Of a stretch of 23,101 bases of DNA, positions 1 to 7,747 are shown one piece after another (position 1 is the stretch's first letter; the number at the start of each line of letters is the position of its first letter). The stretch comes from JBFHNV01 sp041593595. Lineage in GTDB: Bacteria > Pseudomonadota > Gammaproteobacteria > HK1. The DNA is taken from the NCBI GenBank assembly GCA_041593595.1, contig JBFHNV010000082.1:1-23101 (forward strand), given 5' to 3'. The notes under the pieces are model-generated. The model was not told where the DNA came from, did not search any database, and worked only from the letters and a program-made list of their open reading frames with translations. Both the position numbers and the translations under genes were made by a program.

Positions 1-24
1 ATCCCCCGCCGCCCGCGCCGGGGA

Positions 25-1341
25 TCACGCCGCCAGCGCCTTGCGCGCGGAGCGCTCCAGGGCCTGCTCCAGGTCCGCGACGATGTCGTCCGGGTGCTCG
101 ATGCCCACCGACAGACGCACGTAGCCGGGGGTCACCCCGGTGCGCGCCTGGTCCTGCGGGGCGAGCTGCTGGTGGGTGCTGCTGGCCGGATGGATGGCCA
201 GCGTGCGCGCGTCGCCGATGTTGGCCACGTGGTAGACGAGCTCCAGCGCGTCGATGAAGCGCAGCCCCGCCTCGCGCCCCCCGGCGAGCTCGAAGCCCAC
301 CAGCGCGCCCATGCCCCCGCTCAGGTAGCGCACCGCGCGCTCGCGCTCCACCGGGCTGGCGGCACGGTCCGGGTAGATCACCCGCGACACCAGCGGATGG
401 CCCTCCAGGAACCCGGCCACCGCCGCGGCATTGCGGCAGTGCTCGCGCATGCGCAGGCTCAGGGTCTCCAGGCCCTGCAGCAGCAGGAAGGCGTTGAAGG
501 GGCTCAGGCAGGGTCCGAGATCGCGCATCAGGGTGACGCGTGCCTTGAGGATGTAGGCGATGGGCCCGAGCGGCTTCGCTGCCTCGGTCCATATGGCGCC
601 GTGGTAGCTCGGGTCCGGGCCCGTGAGCTCCGGAAAGCGCGCGGCGTGCCGCTCCCAGTCGAAGGTGCCGCCGTCCACGATGGCGCCGCCCATGGTGGTG
701 CCGTGGCCGCCGATGTACTTGGTGGCGGAGGTCACCACCACGTGGGCACCGTGGCGCAGGGGCTGGCAGATCACCGGCGCGGCGGTGTTGTCCACGATGA
801 GCGGGACGCCGAGGCGCTCGCCGATGGCCGCCACCTCGGCGATGGGGAAGACCGACAGGCTCGGGTTCGGCAGGGTCTCGGCGAAGAACGCGCGGGTACG
901 TGCGTCGGCGGCGCGCTCGAAGTTGACCGGGTCCCGGGCATCCACGAAGCGCACCTCGATGCCGGCGCGGGCGAAGGTGTTGGCGAACAGGTTCCAGGTG
1001 CCGCCGTAGAGGCCGGTGGCGGTGACGATGTTGTCGCCGGCACCGGCGATGTTCTGGATGGCCAGCGCGATGGCCGCCTGGCCCGAGCTGGTGGCGAGCG
1101 CCGCGGCGCCGCCCTCCAGCGCCGCCACCCGCTGCTCGAACACGTCCACGGTGGGGTTGGTCACCCGACTGTAGATGTGTCCCAGCTCCTCCAGCGCGAA
1201 CAGGCCGATGGCGTGATCCGTGTCCCGGAACTGGTACGACGTGGTCTGGGCGATGGGCACCGCCACCGCGCCGCTGGCGGGATCCGCCCGGTGGCCCGCG
1301 TGCAGCAGGGCGGTTTCCAGGTGGTCGAAGCGCATGGTCAT
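25..1341 (-). CDS. metY: O-acetylhomoserine aminocarboxypropyltransferase (sulfhydrylase) MetY
   Basis: PLP-dependent enzyme of the Cys/Met metabolism family. It makes homocysteine from O-acetylhomoserine and sulfide in the cytoplasm (direct sulfhydrylation). The 438-aa length fits MetY, which is longer than the roughly 390-aa MetB/MetC/MetZ enzymes. Visible motifs are YSRVTNPT near the N-terminus, the SSGQAA phosphate-binding segment, the VDNT aspartate region and the PLP lysine in SATKYIGGHG, with the C-terminal RLSVGIEHPDDI signature. The start at 1341 is chosen because AGGAG lies 7 nt upstream and the ATG forms an ATGA overlap with the hydrolase stop, suggesting translational coupling. 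The frame stays open further upstream, but that part is low-complexity Arg/Gly/Pro. It is the last gene of the DUF1127-hydrolase-metY operon within the window. A GC-rich inverted repeat (1-6/20-25) overlaps the stop codon. Family assignment is secure. Confidence 0.95.
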   Translation of the reverse strand: MTMRFDHLETALLHAGHRADPASGAVAVPIAQTTSYQFRDTDHAIGLFALEELGHIYSRVTNPTVDVFEQRVAALEGGAAALATSSGQAAIALAIQNIAGAGDNIVTATGLYGGTWNLFANTFARAGIEVRFVDARDPVNFERAADARTRAFFAETLPNPSLSVFPIAEVAAIGERLGVPLIVDNTAAPVICQPLRHGAHVVVTSATKYIGGHGTTMGGAIVDGGTFDWERHAARFPELTGPDPSYHGAIWTEAAKPLGPIAYILKARVTLMRDLGPCLSPFNAFLLLQGLETLSLRMREHCRNAAAVAGFLEGHPLVSRVIYPDRAASPVERERAVRYLSGGMGALVGFELAGGREAGLRFIDALELVYHVANIGDARTLAIHPASSTHQQLAPQDQARTGVTPGYVRLSVGIEHPDDIVADLEQALERSARKALAA

Positions 1342-2333
1342 GAACGATCTCCTCTTGACAGTGAAAGGGTGGGCCCGGTGCGGGCACGGTGGGTGCGGGT
1401 GTCCGGTGAATGGGAGGACCCGACGGACATCACGGGCGGCCACGGATCCAGGGCGCGGGCGCGGGCGGCGAGTCGCCACGGCGCCGGCCGGCCGCGGGCA
1501 CGGCGTGCGCGCCGCTCCGCTTGCTCCAGGTGGGTGGCGATGATCGGGTCCACCATCTCCGGGTGGGTCAGCGGCGCCATGTGCCCGGCGTCGCGGATGC
1601 GCACGCGCCGTGCGCCGGGGATGGCCACCGCCACCCGCCGCGCGGTCACGGCCGCCGGCAGCGGGCTGCGCCCGCCGTGCAGCACCAGGGTCGGGGCGGT
1701 GAGCCGCGCGAGGCCGTCCCGGCGCGTGGGCTCGCCGGCGATGGCGCCGAAGTCCCCCACCACCTCCTGTGCCTTTGCGGCCAGGGCGGCGCGGCGCGCC
1801 GTCCCCATGGTGGCCCACGTACCCTCCCCGTTCCAGGAGTCCACGAAGCGGCCCATGGCGGCAGCCGGGCGGTCGTGGCGCAGGTCATGGGACATGGCCT
1901 TCGCCACGCCGCGCACGCGGGCCAGGGCCGCCGCGTCCCTCGCGTGCTCGCCGCGCAGGAGCTGGAAGGCCACCGGCTCCACGAGGGTGAGGCTGCGCAG
2001 CCGCGGTCCCAGCATCAGGGCGAGGCGTAAGGCCACGGCGCCGCCGAAGGAGTGGCCCACCAGGTGCAGCGGACCCGGGCAGGCGTCCACCAGCCGGGCC
2101 GCCAGCAGCGCGTGCCAGGTCAGGGTGATCGACTCGACCGGGTCGCGGGGCGGGCTGGCGCCGTAGCCCGACAGGTCCGGCGCCAGCACCCGGAAGGCCC
2201 CGCGCAGCCGCCCGGCGAGGCGGCGCCACTGGGCGCCGCTGCCCGCCGAGCAGTGCAGCAGCAGCACCGCCGGCCCCTCGCCGGATGCCCGGCAATGCAA
2301 CCGGGGTGCGTCCCGGCGTGCCTCGGGGTGCAT
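1338..2333 (-). CDS. alpha/beta hydrolase
   Basis: Single-domain alpha/beta-hydrolase fold protein, 331 aa, probably cytoplasmic because no signal peptide is seen. Motifs in order: the oxyanion strand LLLHCSAGSG, the APDLSGYG loop, the nucleophile elbow GHSFGG (Ser about residue 95), the late strand LVLHGG, and the catalytic His in DAGHMAPL. The substrate is unknown. It is not homoserine acetyltransferase (MetX), despite the metY neighbour, because MetX signature motifs are absent. ATG at 2333 is preferred over GTG at 2342 because GGGAGG sits 8-9 nt before the ATG but directly against the GTG. It follows the DUF1127 stop by 2 nt. The last ~55 residues after HLEQA are Arg/Pro-rich and unlike the fold. 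They run on until the stop overlaps the metY ATG, as if an older stop codon had been lost. Confidence 0.88.
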   Translation of the reverse strand: MHPEARRDAPRLHCRASGEGPAVLLLHCSAGSGAQWRRLAGRLRGAFRVLAPDLSGYGASPPRDPVESITLTWHALLAARLVDACPGPLHLVGHSFGGAVALRLALMLGPRLRSLTLVEPVAFQLLRGEHARDAAALARVRGVAKAMSHDLRHDRPAAAMGRFVDSWNGEGTWATMGTARRAALAAKAQEVVGDFGAIAGEPTRRDGLARLTAPTLVLHGGRSPLPAAVTARRVAVAIPGARRVRIRDAGHMAPLTHPEMVDPIIATHLEQAERRARRARGRPAPWRLAARARALDPWPPVMSVGSSHSPDTRTHRARTGPTLSLSRGDRS

Positions 2334-2335
2334 GC

Positions 2336-2554
2336 TCAGCACCTCCCGGGGCCGCGCACCGCGGCCTCGATCTGGCCCCGGTGGATGCCCAGATCGGCGA
2401 GCTGGTGGTCGCTCATGGCGCGCAGCTGCGCGATGGCCAGGCGATCGGCCCGGCGCCGCTCCAGGTTGCGGAGCAGGCGGGCGACCAGGCCTGCGGCCGT
2501 CTGCGCGGTGTCCAGGGCGCGCCGTGCGCCCTGCTCCAGGGTTGCGGTGGTCAC
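2336..2554 (-). CDS. DUF1127 (YjiS-like) small protein
   Basis: 72-aa protein. Its C-terminal half (LRAMSDHQLADLGIHRGQIE) is a clear DUF1127 motif; this family comprises small basic proteins, some of which bind RNA or affect phosphate, nitrogen or stress responses. The N-terminal half is a helical Ala/Arg-rich stretch. GTG at 2554 is chosen because GGGAG lies about 8 nt upstream. The longer open frame upstream lacks a ribosome site and crosses the putative operator. It is the first gene of the operon leading to the hydrolase and metY, and is divergent from the SARP-type regulator. The family call is firm; a role in this operon is unknown. Confidence 0.85.
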   Translation of the reverse strand: MTTATLEQGARRALDTAQTAAGLVARLLRNLERRRADRLAIAQLRAMSDHQLADLGIHRGQIEAAVRGPGRC

Positions 2555-2637
2555 GTCGGTTCTCCCTTGACGGTGTCCCGGGCGCGGTCTTGCTCCCGGC
2601 TCGGCGTGCATCCTGGAGGCCCGGCGTGGGAGGGTGC

Positions 2638-2643
2638 GTTGTA
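2638..2643 (-). promoter_or_regulatory. candidate -10 element of the DUF1127-hydrolase-metY promoter
   Basis: Read on the minus strand this is TACAAC (4 of 6 matches to TATAAT), 6 nt downstream of the last repeat of the putative SARP operator. The -35 region would fall inside the repeats and matches the consensus poorly, as expected for an activator-dependent promoter. The position is inference from geometry only. Confidence 0.35.
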
Positions 2644-2649
2644 CTGGGC

Positions 2650-2678
2650 GTGTGAATTCCTCAAGAATTCCGTGTGAA
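2650..2678. promoter_or_regulatory. three 11-bp-phased heptamers, putative SARP operator
   Basis: On the plus strand: GTGTGAA at 2650, TCAAGAA at 2661 and GTGTGAA at 2672, each separated by the 4-nt spacer TTCC. The outer heptamers are identical and the middle one is related. Heptameric direct repeats with 4-bp spacers, one per helical turn, are the known architecture of SARP-family binding sites. A SARP/BTAD-type regulator gene begins 51 nt to the right. The repeats also contain two GAATTC hexamers flanking CTCAA. The repeats are directly visible; binding by the neighbouring regulator is inferred. Confidence 0.6.
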
Positions 2679-2729
2679 GCCCGCGCTCCGCTCGACCGCC
2701 CGCCCGCGGCGTCACACGGTGGGGGATGC

Positions 2730-5700
2730 ATGCCGGCCGAGGACATCCTGGAGTTCCGCCTGCTCGGGGAGATGCAGGTGCTGCGCGGCGGCCAGCCCGT
2801 CGCGCTGCCGCCGTCGAAGAAGACCCGCGCCCTGCTGGCCTACCTGCTGGTGACCGGCCGGCCCCAGCGCCGCGACCGCCTGTGCGAGCTGCTGTGGGAC
2901 CTGACGGAGGACCCCCGGGGCGCGCTGCGCTGGAGCCTGAGCCGGCTGCGCCAGGTCGTGGACGGCCCCGCGCCGCGGCTGCTGGCGGACCGGGAGCGGG
3001 TGTCGCTGGAACTGGAGGGGGCCCGGGTGGACCTGCTCACGGTGCGCGCCGGGACCCGCGAGGGACTGTCCACGCTGCCCACCGAGCGCCTGCAGACGCT
3101 CTCGGAGCTGTACCGCGGCGAGCTCCTGGACGGGCTCAACCTGGCGGAGTTCCAGGAGTTCAGCGCCTGGTGCGTCGCGGAGCGCGAGTCCGCCCGCAAG
3201 CTGCACGCACGCATCCTGGCGGCGCTGGTGGAGCGGCTGGAGGTCGAGCCCGAGAGCGCCCTGCGCCATGCGCGCAGGCTCAAGCGCATCGATCCCTTCA
3301 ACGAGTCCGTGCGCGCCCGCCTGGTGCGGCTGCTGGTCGCCGCCGGCCGCCCCATGGAGGCCCAGGAGCAGTACCGCGCCGCGGCCCGCGCCCTGCACGA
3401 GGCCGGGATCGCGCCGTCCGGGGAGCTGATGCAGGCCTATCGCGCGGTGCGCGAGTCCGTGGCGGCTGCCGTCGAGCCGGCGACGGCGCCGGCTCCCGCG
3501 CACACCCCGGCAGATCCGCCGGAGCCCCCGGTGGCGGCGCCCCTGGTGGGCCGGGACGAGGAGTGGGCAGCCATGCGGGCGGCCCTGGGTGACGTGGCCG
3601 CCCACCGGCGATCGGCAGGCATCCTGCTCTCCGGGGAGCCGGGGGTAGGCAAGAGCCGCCTGCTGTCGGAGCTTCTGGCGCGCGCCCGCGACCGCGGTGC
3701 ACGCATCGTCGAGGGCTGCTGCTACGAGCCCGAGCGACGCCGCCCCTTCGGCCCCTGGATCGACGCCCTGCGCCGGTTGCCTGAGGCGCTGCTGACCCCG
3801 CCGCGGCGCGCCGCGCTGGGTCCTCTCCTGCCGGGCGGCGAGGGCGGCATCGCGGACGCGGGCGGTCACGATCGCCTGCTCGCCGACGTGGCCCGGGTGC
3901 TGGCGGAGATGGCCGCCGACGCGCCGCTGCTGGTGCTCGCCTTCGACGACGTCCAGTGGCTGGACGACGCGTCCGCCACCCTCGTCCACTACGTGTGCCG
4001 CAGCAACCGGGATGCAGCACTGCTGCTGGCGCTGGCGGCGCGCCGCGGCGAGCTGCAGGACGTCCCGGAGGTGCAGCGGGTGATCCAGGCCCTGCGCCGG
4101 GCAGACCTGCTGCAGGAGCACCGGCTGGCGCCCCTGACCCGCGGCGACACGGCGCGCCTGGTGGACGCCATCGCGCCGGGCAGCGATGCCGCGCGGGTGT
4201 TCACCGACAGCGGCGGCAACCCCCTGTTCGCCATCGAGCTGGCCCGCGCCCTGGCCCGAGGCGGCACCGCGGGCGACCTGCCCGGCAGCTACGCGGACAT
4301 CGTGCGCGACCGCATCGACCGCTTGCCGGAGGAGGCGGTGGAGGTGCTTCGCTGGGGCTGCGTGTGCGGCACGCTCATCCGGCTGGAGGTGCTGGAGGCG
4401 CTGCCGCGCTTCGACCTCGAGCGCCTCGCGCACGCGCTGGACACCCTGGAGCGCCACGGCCTGCTGCAGGCGGTGAACGATCCGGATCACCCCCGGGGCG
4501 CCTACCGCTTCGCCCACGACCTGGTGCGCCGCGTGGTGCTGGCGGACCTCTCGAACCCGCGCCGGCGCCTGATCCACCTGCAGATCGCCAAGGCCCTGGA
4601 GCAGCTCGCCGACCCGAGCGGCGACGCCGCCAGCGAGCTCGCGGACCACGCGGCACGCGGCGGCGATGCCGCCATGGCGGCGCGCGCCTGCGTGGCCGCG
4701 GCGAGACGTTGCCTGCGGGTGTTCGCCAACACCGAGGCCGAGGCGCTGGCGCGGCGCGGGATGCGCTACGCGGAGACGCTCGACGACCCGGAGCGGGTGA
4801 CCCTCATGCTGGAGCTCACCCAGGCGCGGCTCTACGCCCGCCGCCCGCGAGACCGGGCGGAGGTGGCCCGCGCGGTGGAGGTGCTGGCGGAGCGGGCGCT
4901 GGACCACGGCTGCCTCAAGCACGCGCGACTCGGCTTCTACCTGCTGAGCCTGTTGCGATGGGAGTCCGGCGACTGGGCCGACGCGCGGCGCTTCAGCGTG
5001 CGGGTGGAGGAGCTGGGCCGCGACGGCAGCGAGCACGAGCGGGTGCTGGCCCTCGGGACCACCGGCCAGTGCCTGGTGCTGCTGGAGCGCGACCTGCCCG
5101 AGGCAGAGGCCATGCTGATGGAGGCGGCGGCGCTGGGCGAGCGCGCCGGCCACATGCCGGCCGTGGTGCTGGAGGCGCAGGGCATGCTGCGCCTGCATGC
5201 CGGTGATCTGGACGAGGCGGCGACCCTGCTGGCACGCGCCCGCGACACGGCGCGGCGCGACGGCGAGCGCCTGGGCGAGTTCAACGCGCTGGAGCACCTG
5301 GTGGCGCTGGAGCTGCAGCGCGACGCCTGCACCGAGGCGGTGCGCCTGAGCGCTGAGCTGCTGTCCCTGGGGGAGCGCTTCCGGGGCGGCAGCGAGGCAC
5401 CCTTCGCGCGGGCGGTGCACGCGCTGGTGCGCCACGCGGCGGGCGAGGTGGATCAGGTCGCGGCGCTGGACGAGGCGCTCGACGCCCTGCGGCGCGAGGA
5501 CGCCAAGCACCGGCTGGCCTGGGTGCTCAGCCGCTGTGCACGCATCGATCTCGCCCGCGGCGACGCGGGTGGCGCGGCGCGCCGCGCCGCCGAGGCCCTG
5601 GACACGGCACGGGCGCTGGGACGCGGCAGCGAGGAGGTGATGGCGCTGGCCACCTGCGCCCTGGCGGCACAGGCCGGCGGCGACGCCGCCACGGCCCGGA

Positions 5701-5822
5701 CCCACCTGGACGCCATGGACTCCCCGCACCTTGCCCAGGCCTCCGCCGAGGCCCGGCGGGCGGCCGCGGCGGCCCGCGCGGCGTGCAGCCCCCAGGACGC
5801 CCGCGCCGGCGTCGCACCTTGA
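2730..5822 (+). CDS. SARP/BTAD-domain transcriptional regulator with AAA ATPase and TPR-like region
   Basis: 1030-aa cytoplasmic regulator. Residues about 1-105 form an OmpR/SARP-like winged-helix DNA-binding domain (FRLLGEMQVL through the WSLSRLRQVV recognition-helix area). Residues about 110-250 are a bacterial transcriptional activation (BTAD) helical domain. After a Pro/Ala linker comes an AAA/ORC-like ATPase with Walker A GEPGVGKS (about 302-309) and Walker B LLVLAFDDVQWLDD (about 400). The remaining half is TPR-like alpha-helical repeats. ATG at 2730 follows a GGTGGGGG ribosome site, and the frame upstream looks non-coding. It is divergent from the DUF1127-hydrolase-metY operon, with SARP-style repeats between. 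It is followed after 14 nt by a DUF4242 gene, probably cotranscribed. Such proteins integrate a ligand or protein signal through ATPase/TPR modules; the signal here is unknown. Confidence 0.9.
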   Translation: MPAEDILEFRLLGEMQVLRGGQPVALPPSKKTRALLAYLLVTGRPQRRDRLCELLWDLTEDPRGALRWSLSRLRQVVDGPAPRLLADRERVSLELEGARVDLLTVRAGTREGLSTLPTERLQTLSELYRGELLDGLNLAEFQEFSAWCVAERESARKLHARILAALVERLEVEPESALRHARRLKRIDPFNESVRARLVRLLVAAGRPMEAQEQYRAAARALHEAGIAPSGELMQAYRAVRESVAAAVEPATAPAPAHTPADPPEPPVAAPLVGRDEEWAAMRAALGDVAAHRRSAGILLSGEPGVGKSRLLSELLARARDRGARIVEGCCYEPERRRPFGPWIDALRRLPEALLTPPRRAALGPLLPGGEGGIADAGGHDRLLADVARVLAEMAADAPLLVLAFDDVQWLDDASATLVHYVCRSNRDAALLLALAARRGELQDVPEVQRVIQALRRADLLQEHRLAPLTRGDTARLVDAIAPGSDAARVFTDSGGNPLFAIELARALARGGTAGDLPGSYADIVRDRIDRLPEEAVEVLRWGCVCGTLIRLEVLEALPRFDLERLAHALDTLERHGLLQAVNDPDHPRGAYRFAHDLVRRVVLADLSNPRRRLIHLQIAKALEQLADPSGDAASELADHAARGGDAAMAARACVAAARRCLRVFANTEAEALARRGMRYAETLDDPERVTLMLELTQARLYARRPRDRAEVARAVEVLAERALDHGCLKHARLGFYLLSLLRWESGDWADARRFSVRVEELGRDGSEHERVLALGTTGQCLVLLERDLPEAEAMLMEAAALGERAGHMPAVVLEAQGMLRLHAGDLDEAATLLARARDTARRDGERLGEFNALEHLVALELQRDACTEAVRLSAELLSLGERFRGGSEAPFARAVHALVRHAAGEVDQVAALDEALDALRREDAKHRLAWVLSRCARIDLARGDAGGAARRAAEALDTARALGRGSEEVMALATCALAAQAGGDAATARTHLDAMDSPHLAQASAEARRAAAAARAACSPQDARAGVAP

Positions 5823-5836
5823 CGGAGTAGACGGAC

Positions 5837-6109
5837 ATGGAAACCATCGTCGTCGAGCGCACCCTTGCGGAGCCGCTGGATCTCGCGACACTGCGCGAGG
5901 ACCGCGAGGGCATCGATGCGTGCCTGCGCGCCTACCAGGTGTCCTTGCTGCACAGCTACGTGGCGCCGGACGGGCGGCGCATGATCTGCGTCTACCAGGC
6001 TCCGGACGCGGAGTCCGTGCGCCAGGCACTCAGGCGCGTCGGCGTGCTGCCGTGGGACCAGGCGTGGAAGGCGCGGGTGCTGCGGCCGGAGGACATCGAC
6101 GGCGGCTGA
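5837..6109 (+). CDS. DUF4242 family protein
   Basis: 90-aa protein of the DUF4242 type: VERTLAEPLDL at the start, the core LLHSYVAPDGRRMICVYQAP, then the acidic helix ESVRQALRRVGV and the end VLRPEDI. The family is a small ferredoxin-like-fold group of unknown biochemical role, sometimes annotated as nickel-binding. No signal peptide or membrane segment is present. GGAG lies 9 nt before the ATG, and the gene starts 14 nt after the SARP regulator stop, so the two are likely one transcript. This pairing suggests the DUF4242 protein is linked to the regulated process or its signal; that is inference. Confidence 0.85.
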   Translation: METIVVERTLAEPLDLATLREDREGIDACLRAYQVSLLHSYVAPDGRRMICVYQAPDAESVRQALRRVGVLPWDQAWKARVLRPEDIDGG

Positions 6110-6272
6110 CGGAATTCACTCTCCGCCTGGCCACGGCGCATGTCATGCGACGGCGCGGTCCTCCCGATGCTCGCGCCGCCCGGCGATCGCCGTGTCCGGA
6201 CTCGCTGCCTGCCCGCCGCTCACGATCGGGCGAGCACCTGCGTGTCCCGCAGGGCCTCCCGCGGACCGCCCC

Positions 6273-7589
6273 TCACCGGGCTCGGTACACCAGGATCGCC
6301 CGCACGAGATCCGCGAAGACCGCCCGGTCGAACTCGCCCAGGCCCTCGAAGGCGACGCCCGCGACCACGCCTCCGGCGTTGGCGTCCGGCCTCTCCCGCA
6401 GCACCCTCATCGTACAGCGCACCACGTGCTGGGACGTCTTGAGCGGAATGCGGATCACCAGCCCGGCCCGGCTGCCCGCCGCCAGGGGTTTCGGCAGCAG
6501 CAGGGCGGCTCCGGTCACGGACAGATCGGTGACCCGGGCATCGATGGTCTCGTCGCCGGGCAGCAGCACCTGGGCTGCGAGGTTTACAGTCACTCGGGGG
6601 TTCCAGCGCCCGTCCCGGTCCGTGGCGGGGACCGCGTCGTCCGCGCCGAAGGCAGACGCGACCGCGCGGGCGAAGTCCGCGCAGGCACGAAACCGCTCTC
6701 TGGGGTTCTTGGCGAGCCCCTGCAGGATGGCCTGCGCGACCTTGTCCGGGATGTCGGCCCTGAAGCGCGACGGCGGTGGCGGGTCCCGGTCCAGCTGCCA
6801 CGCCAGCAGCTCGCCCAGGTCCGCGGCATCCTCGAACGGGTGGTGACCGGTGAGGGTCCGGTAGAGCGTCATCGCGAGCGAGTAGATGTCCGAGCGGGCG
6901 TCGATGGACTCGCCGCGGATCTGCTCCGGGGACATGTAGCCCGGCGTTCCCGCCGTTCCCGGGCCGTCGGAAGCCATCTGCCCGGTGATCCGGGCCAGGC
7001 CGAAATCCAGCACCAGCGCCTCGCCACTGGGGGTGAGGCGGATGTTGCCGGGCTTGAGGTCCTGGTGGATCACGCCTCGATCGTGCGCGGTGCCGAGAGC
7101 CGACGCGATCTGGCGCATCAGCCGCAGCGCCTCGTCGGGCGTGAAGGGCCGCACCATCTGCTTGAGCCTCTTGTCGAGGTCCGCGCCGTGAATGAGCCGC
7201 ATCACGATGACCATCAACCCGCGCTCCTCGAGCACGTCGTAGATCGGAACGATGTTCGCGTGCTCCAGGCGGGCCTGGATGCGCGCCTCGTTCCAGAAGT
7301 GCTCGCGCAGCTGCGGGCTCTGCGCGATGCGGCGCTCGGCGACCTTGATCGCCACGTCGCGACCGAGTCGAACGTCGACGGCCCGATAGACCTCTCCGAA
7401 GCTGCCGCGACCGATCAGCTCCTTCACGTGATAGTGGCCCACCGTCTCGCCCGTAAGATCCGCCGCATCGCCGGGCGGCGGTGCCGGCTTCACGAGGTGC
7501 ACGGGCCGATCTGGCCGGAGCAGCACGGTGCGCTGCTCCAGGAAATCATCCAGGTCGCGTGTCTCGAGCGGCAGGCTCTCGGCTAGCAC
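6273..7589 (-). CDS. serine/threonine protein kinase with C-terminal PilZ domain
   Basis: 438-aa cytoplasmic kinase. Residues about 50-320 carry a Hanks-type kinase: Gly loop GRGSFGEV (60-67), VAIK lysine (82), catalytic loop HQDLKPGN (175-182), DFG (195-197) and the TPGYMSPEQ activation segment. The catalytic-loop Arg of HRD is Gln, making it a non-RD kinase. Residues about 325-435 are a PilZ domain with RWNPR (RxxxR, 328-332) and DLSVTG (DxSxxG, 355-360), so c-di-GMP binding looks intact. GTG at 7589 is chosen because clear domain-like sequence and an acidic N-terminus begin there. An ATG at 7751 forming ATGA with the upstream stop is possible, but would add 54 Arg/Gly/Pro/Cys-rich residues. 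It lies downstream of a DUF2927 gene on the same strand. The kinase call is secure; the exact start is not. Confidence 0.9.
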   Translation of the reverse strand: MLAESLPLETRDLDDFLEQRTVLLRPDRPVHLVKPAPPPGDAADLTGETVGHYHVKELIGRGSFGEVYRAVDVRLGRDVAIKVAERRIAQSPQLREHFWNEARIQARLEHANIVPIYDVLEERGLMVIVMRLIHGADLDKRLKQMVRPFTPDEALRLMRQIASALGTAHDRGVIHQDLKPGNIRLTPSGEALVLDFGLARITGQMASDGPGTAGTPGYMSPEQIRGESIDARSDIYSLAMTLYRTLTGHHPFEDAADLGELLAWQLDRDPPPPSRFRADIPDKVAQAILQGLAKNPRERFRACADFARAVASAFGADDAVPATDRDGRWNPRVTVNLAAQVLLPGDETIDARVTDLSVTGAALLLPKPLAAGSRAGLVIRIPLKTSQHVVRCTMRVLRERPDANAGGVVAGVAFEGLGEFDRAVFADLVRAILVYRAR

Positions 7590-7628
7590 GGCGTGCGATC
7601 CAGCTATGGACTTCGAGCGTTGTCGGCC

Positions 7629-7652
7629 CGGGGGGCAGATTCTTGACCCCCG
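7629..7652 (-). terminator. GC-rich stem-loop between DUF2927 gene and kinase gene
   Basis: CGGGGG (7629-7634) and CCCCCG (7647-7652) can pair around a 12-nt loop. No T-run follows, so it may be a weak attenuator or a chance hairpin in GC-rich DNA. A second near-palindrome, GTTCCC-TC-GGGAAC, lies at 7707-7720. Confidence 0.25.
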
Positions 7653-7747
7653 GCCCCCGAACCCAGGCCCGCAACTGCGACGGCGGACACCTTTCCTGCG
7701 CCCACCGTTCCCTCGGGAACGTCGCCACGGCGGCGCCGGATCGGGAG

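Noticed and set aside
94..2166. 690-codon open frame on the plus strand
   Set aside because: Antisense to metY and the hydrolase; low-complexity translation and no ribosome site.
1338..2333. Hydrolase as homoserine O-acetyltransferase (MetX)
   Set aside because: The fold and metY neighbour are suggestive, but the protein lacks MetX signature segments and looks like a generic hydrolase.
2555..2729. SAM/SAH riboswitch in the metY operon leader
   Set aside because: The leader is short and I could not find conserved SAM or SAH aptamer elements.
2712..6029. 1105-codon open frame on the minus strand
   Set aside because: It is the antisense of the SARP regulator. Its translation is His/Gln/Arg/Gly-rich without domains, as expected opposite a GC-rich gene.
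6181..6192. CGGCGATCGCCG palindrome between DUF4242 and kinase genes
   Set aside because: A 12-nt perfect palindrome, but built of very common GC-rich words and without a T-run; too weak to call a terminator.
6192..7586. 464-codon open frame on the plus strand
   Set aside because: Antisense to the kinase-PilZ gene, with no recognisable domain.
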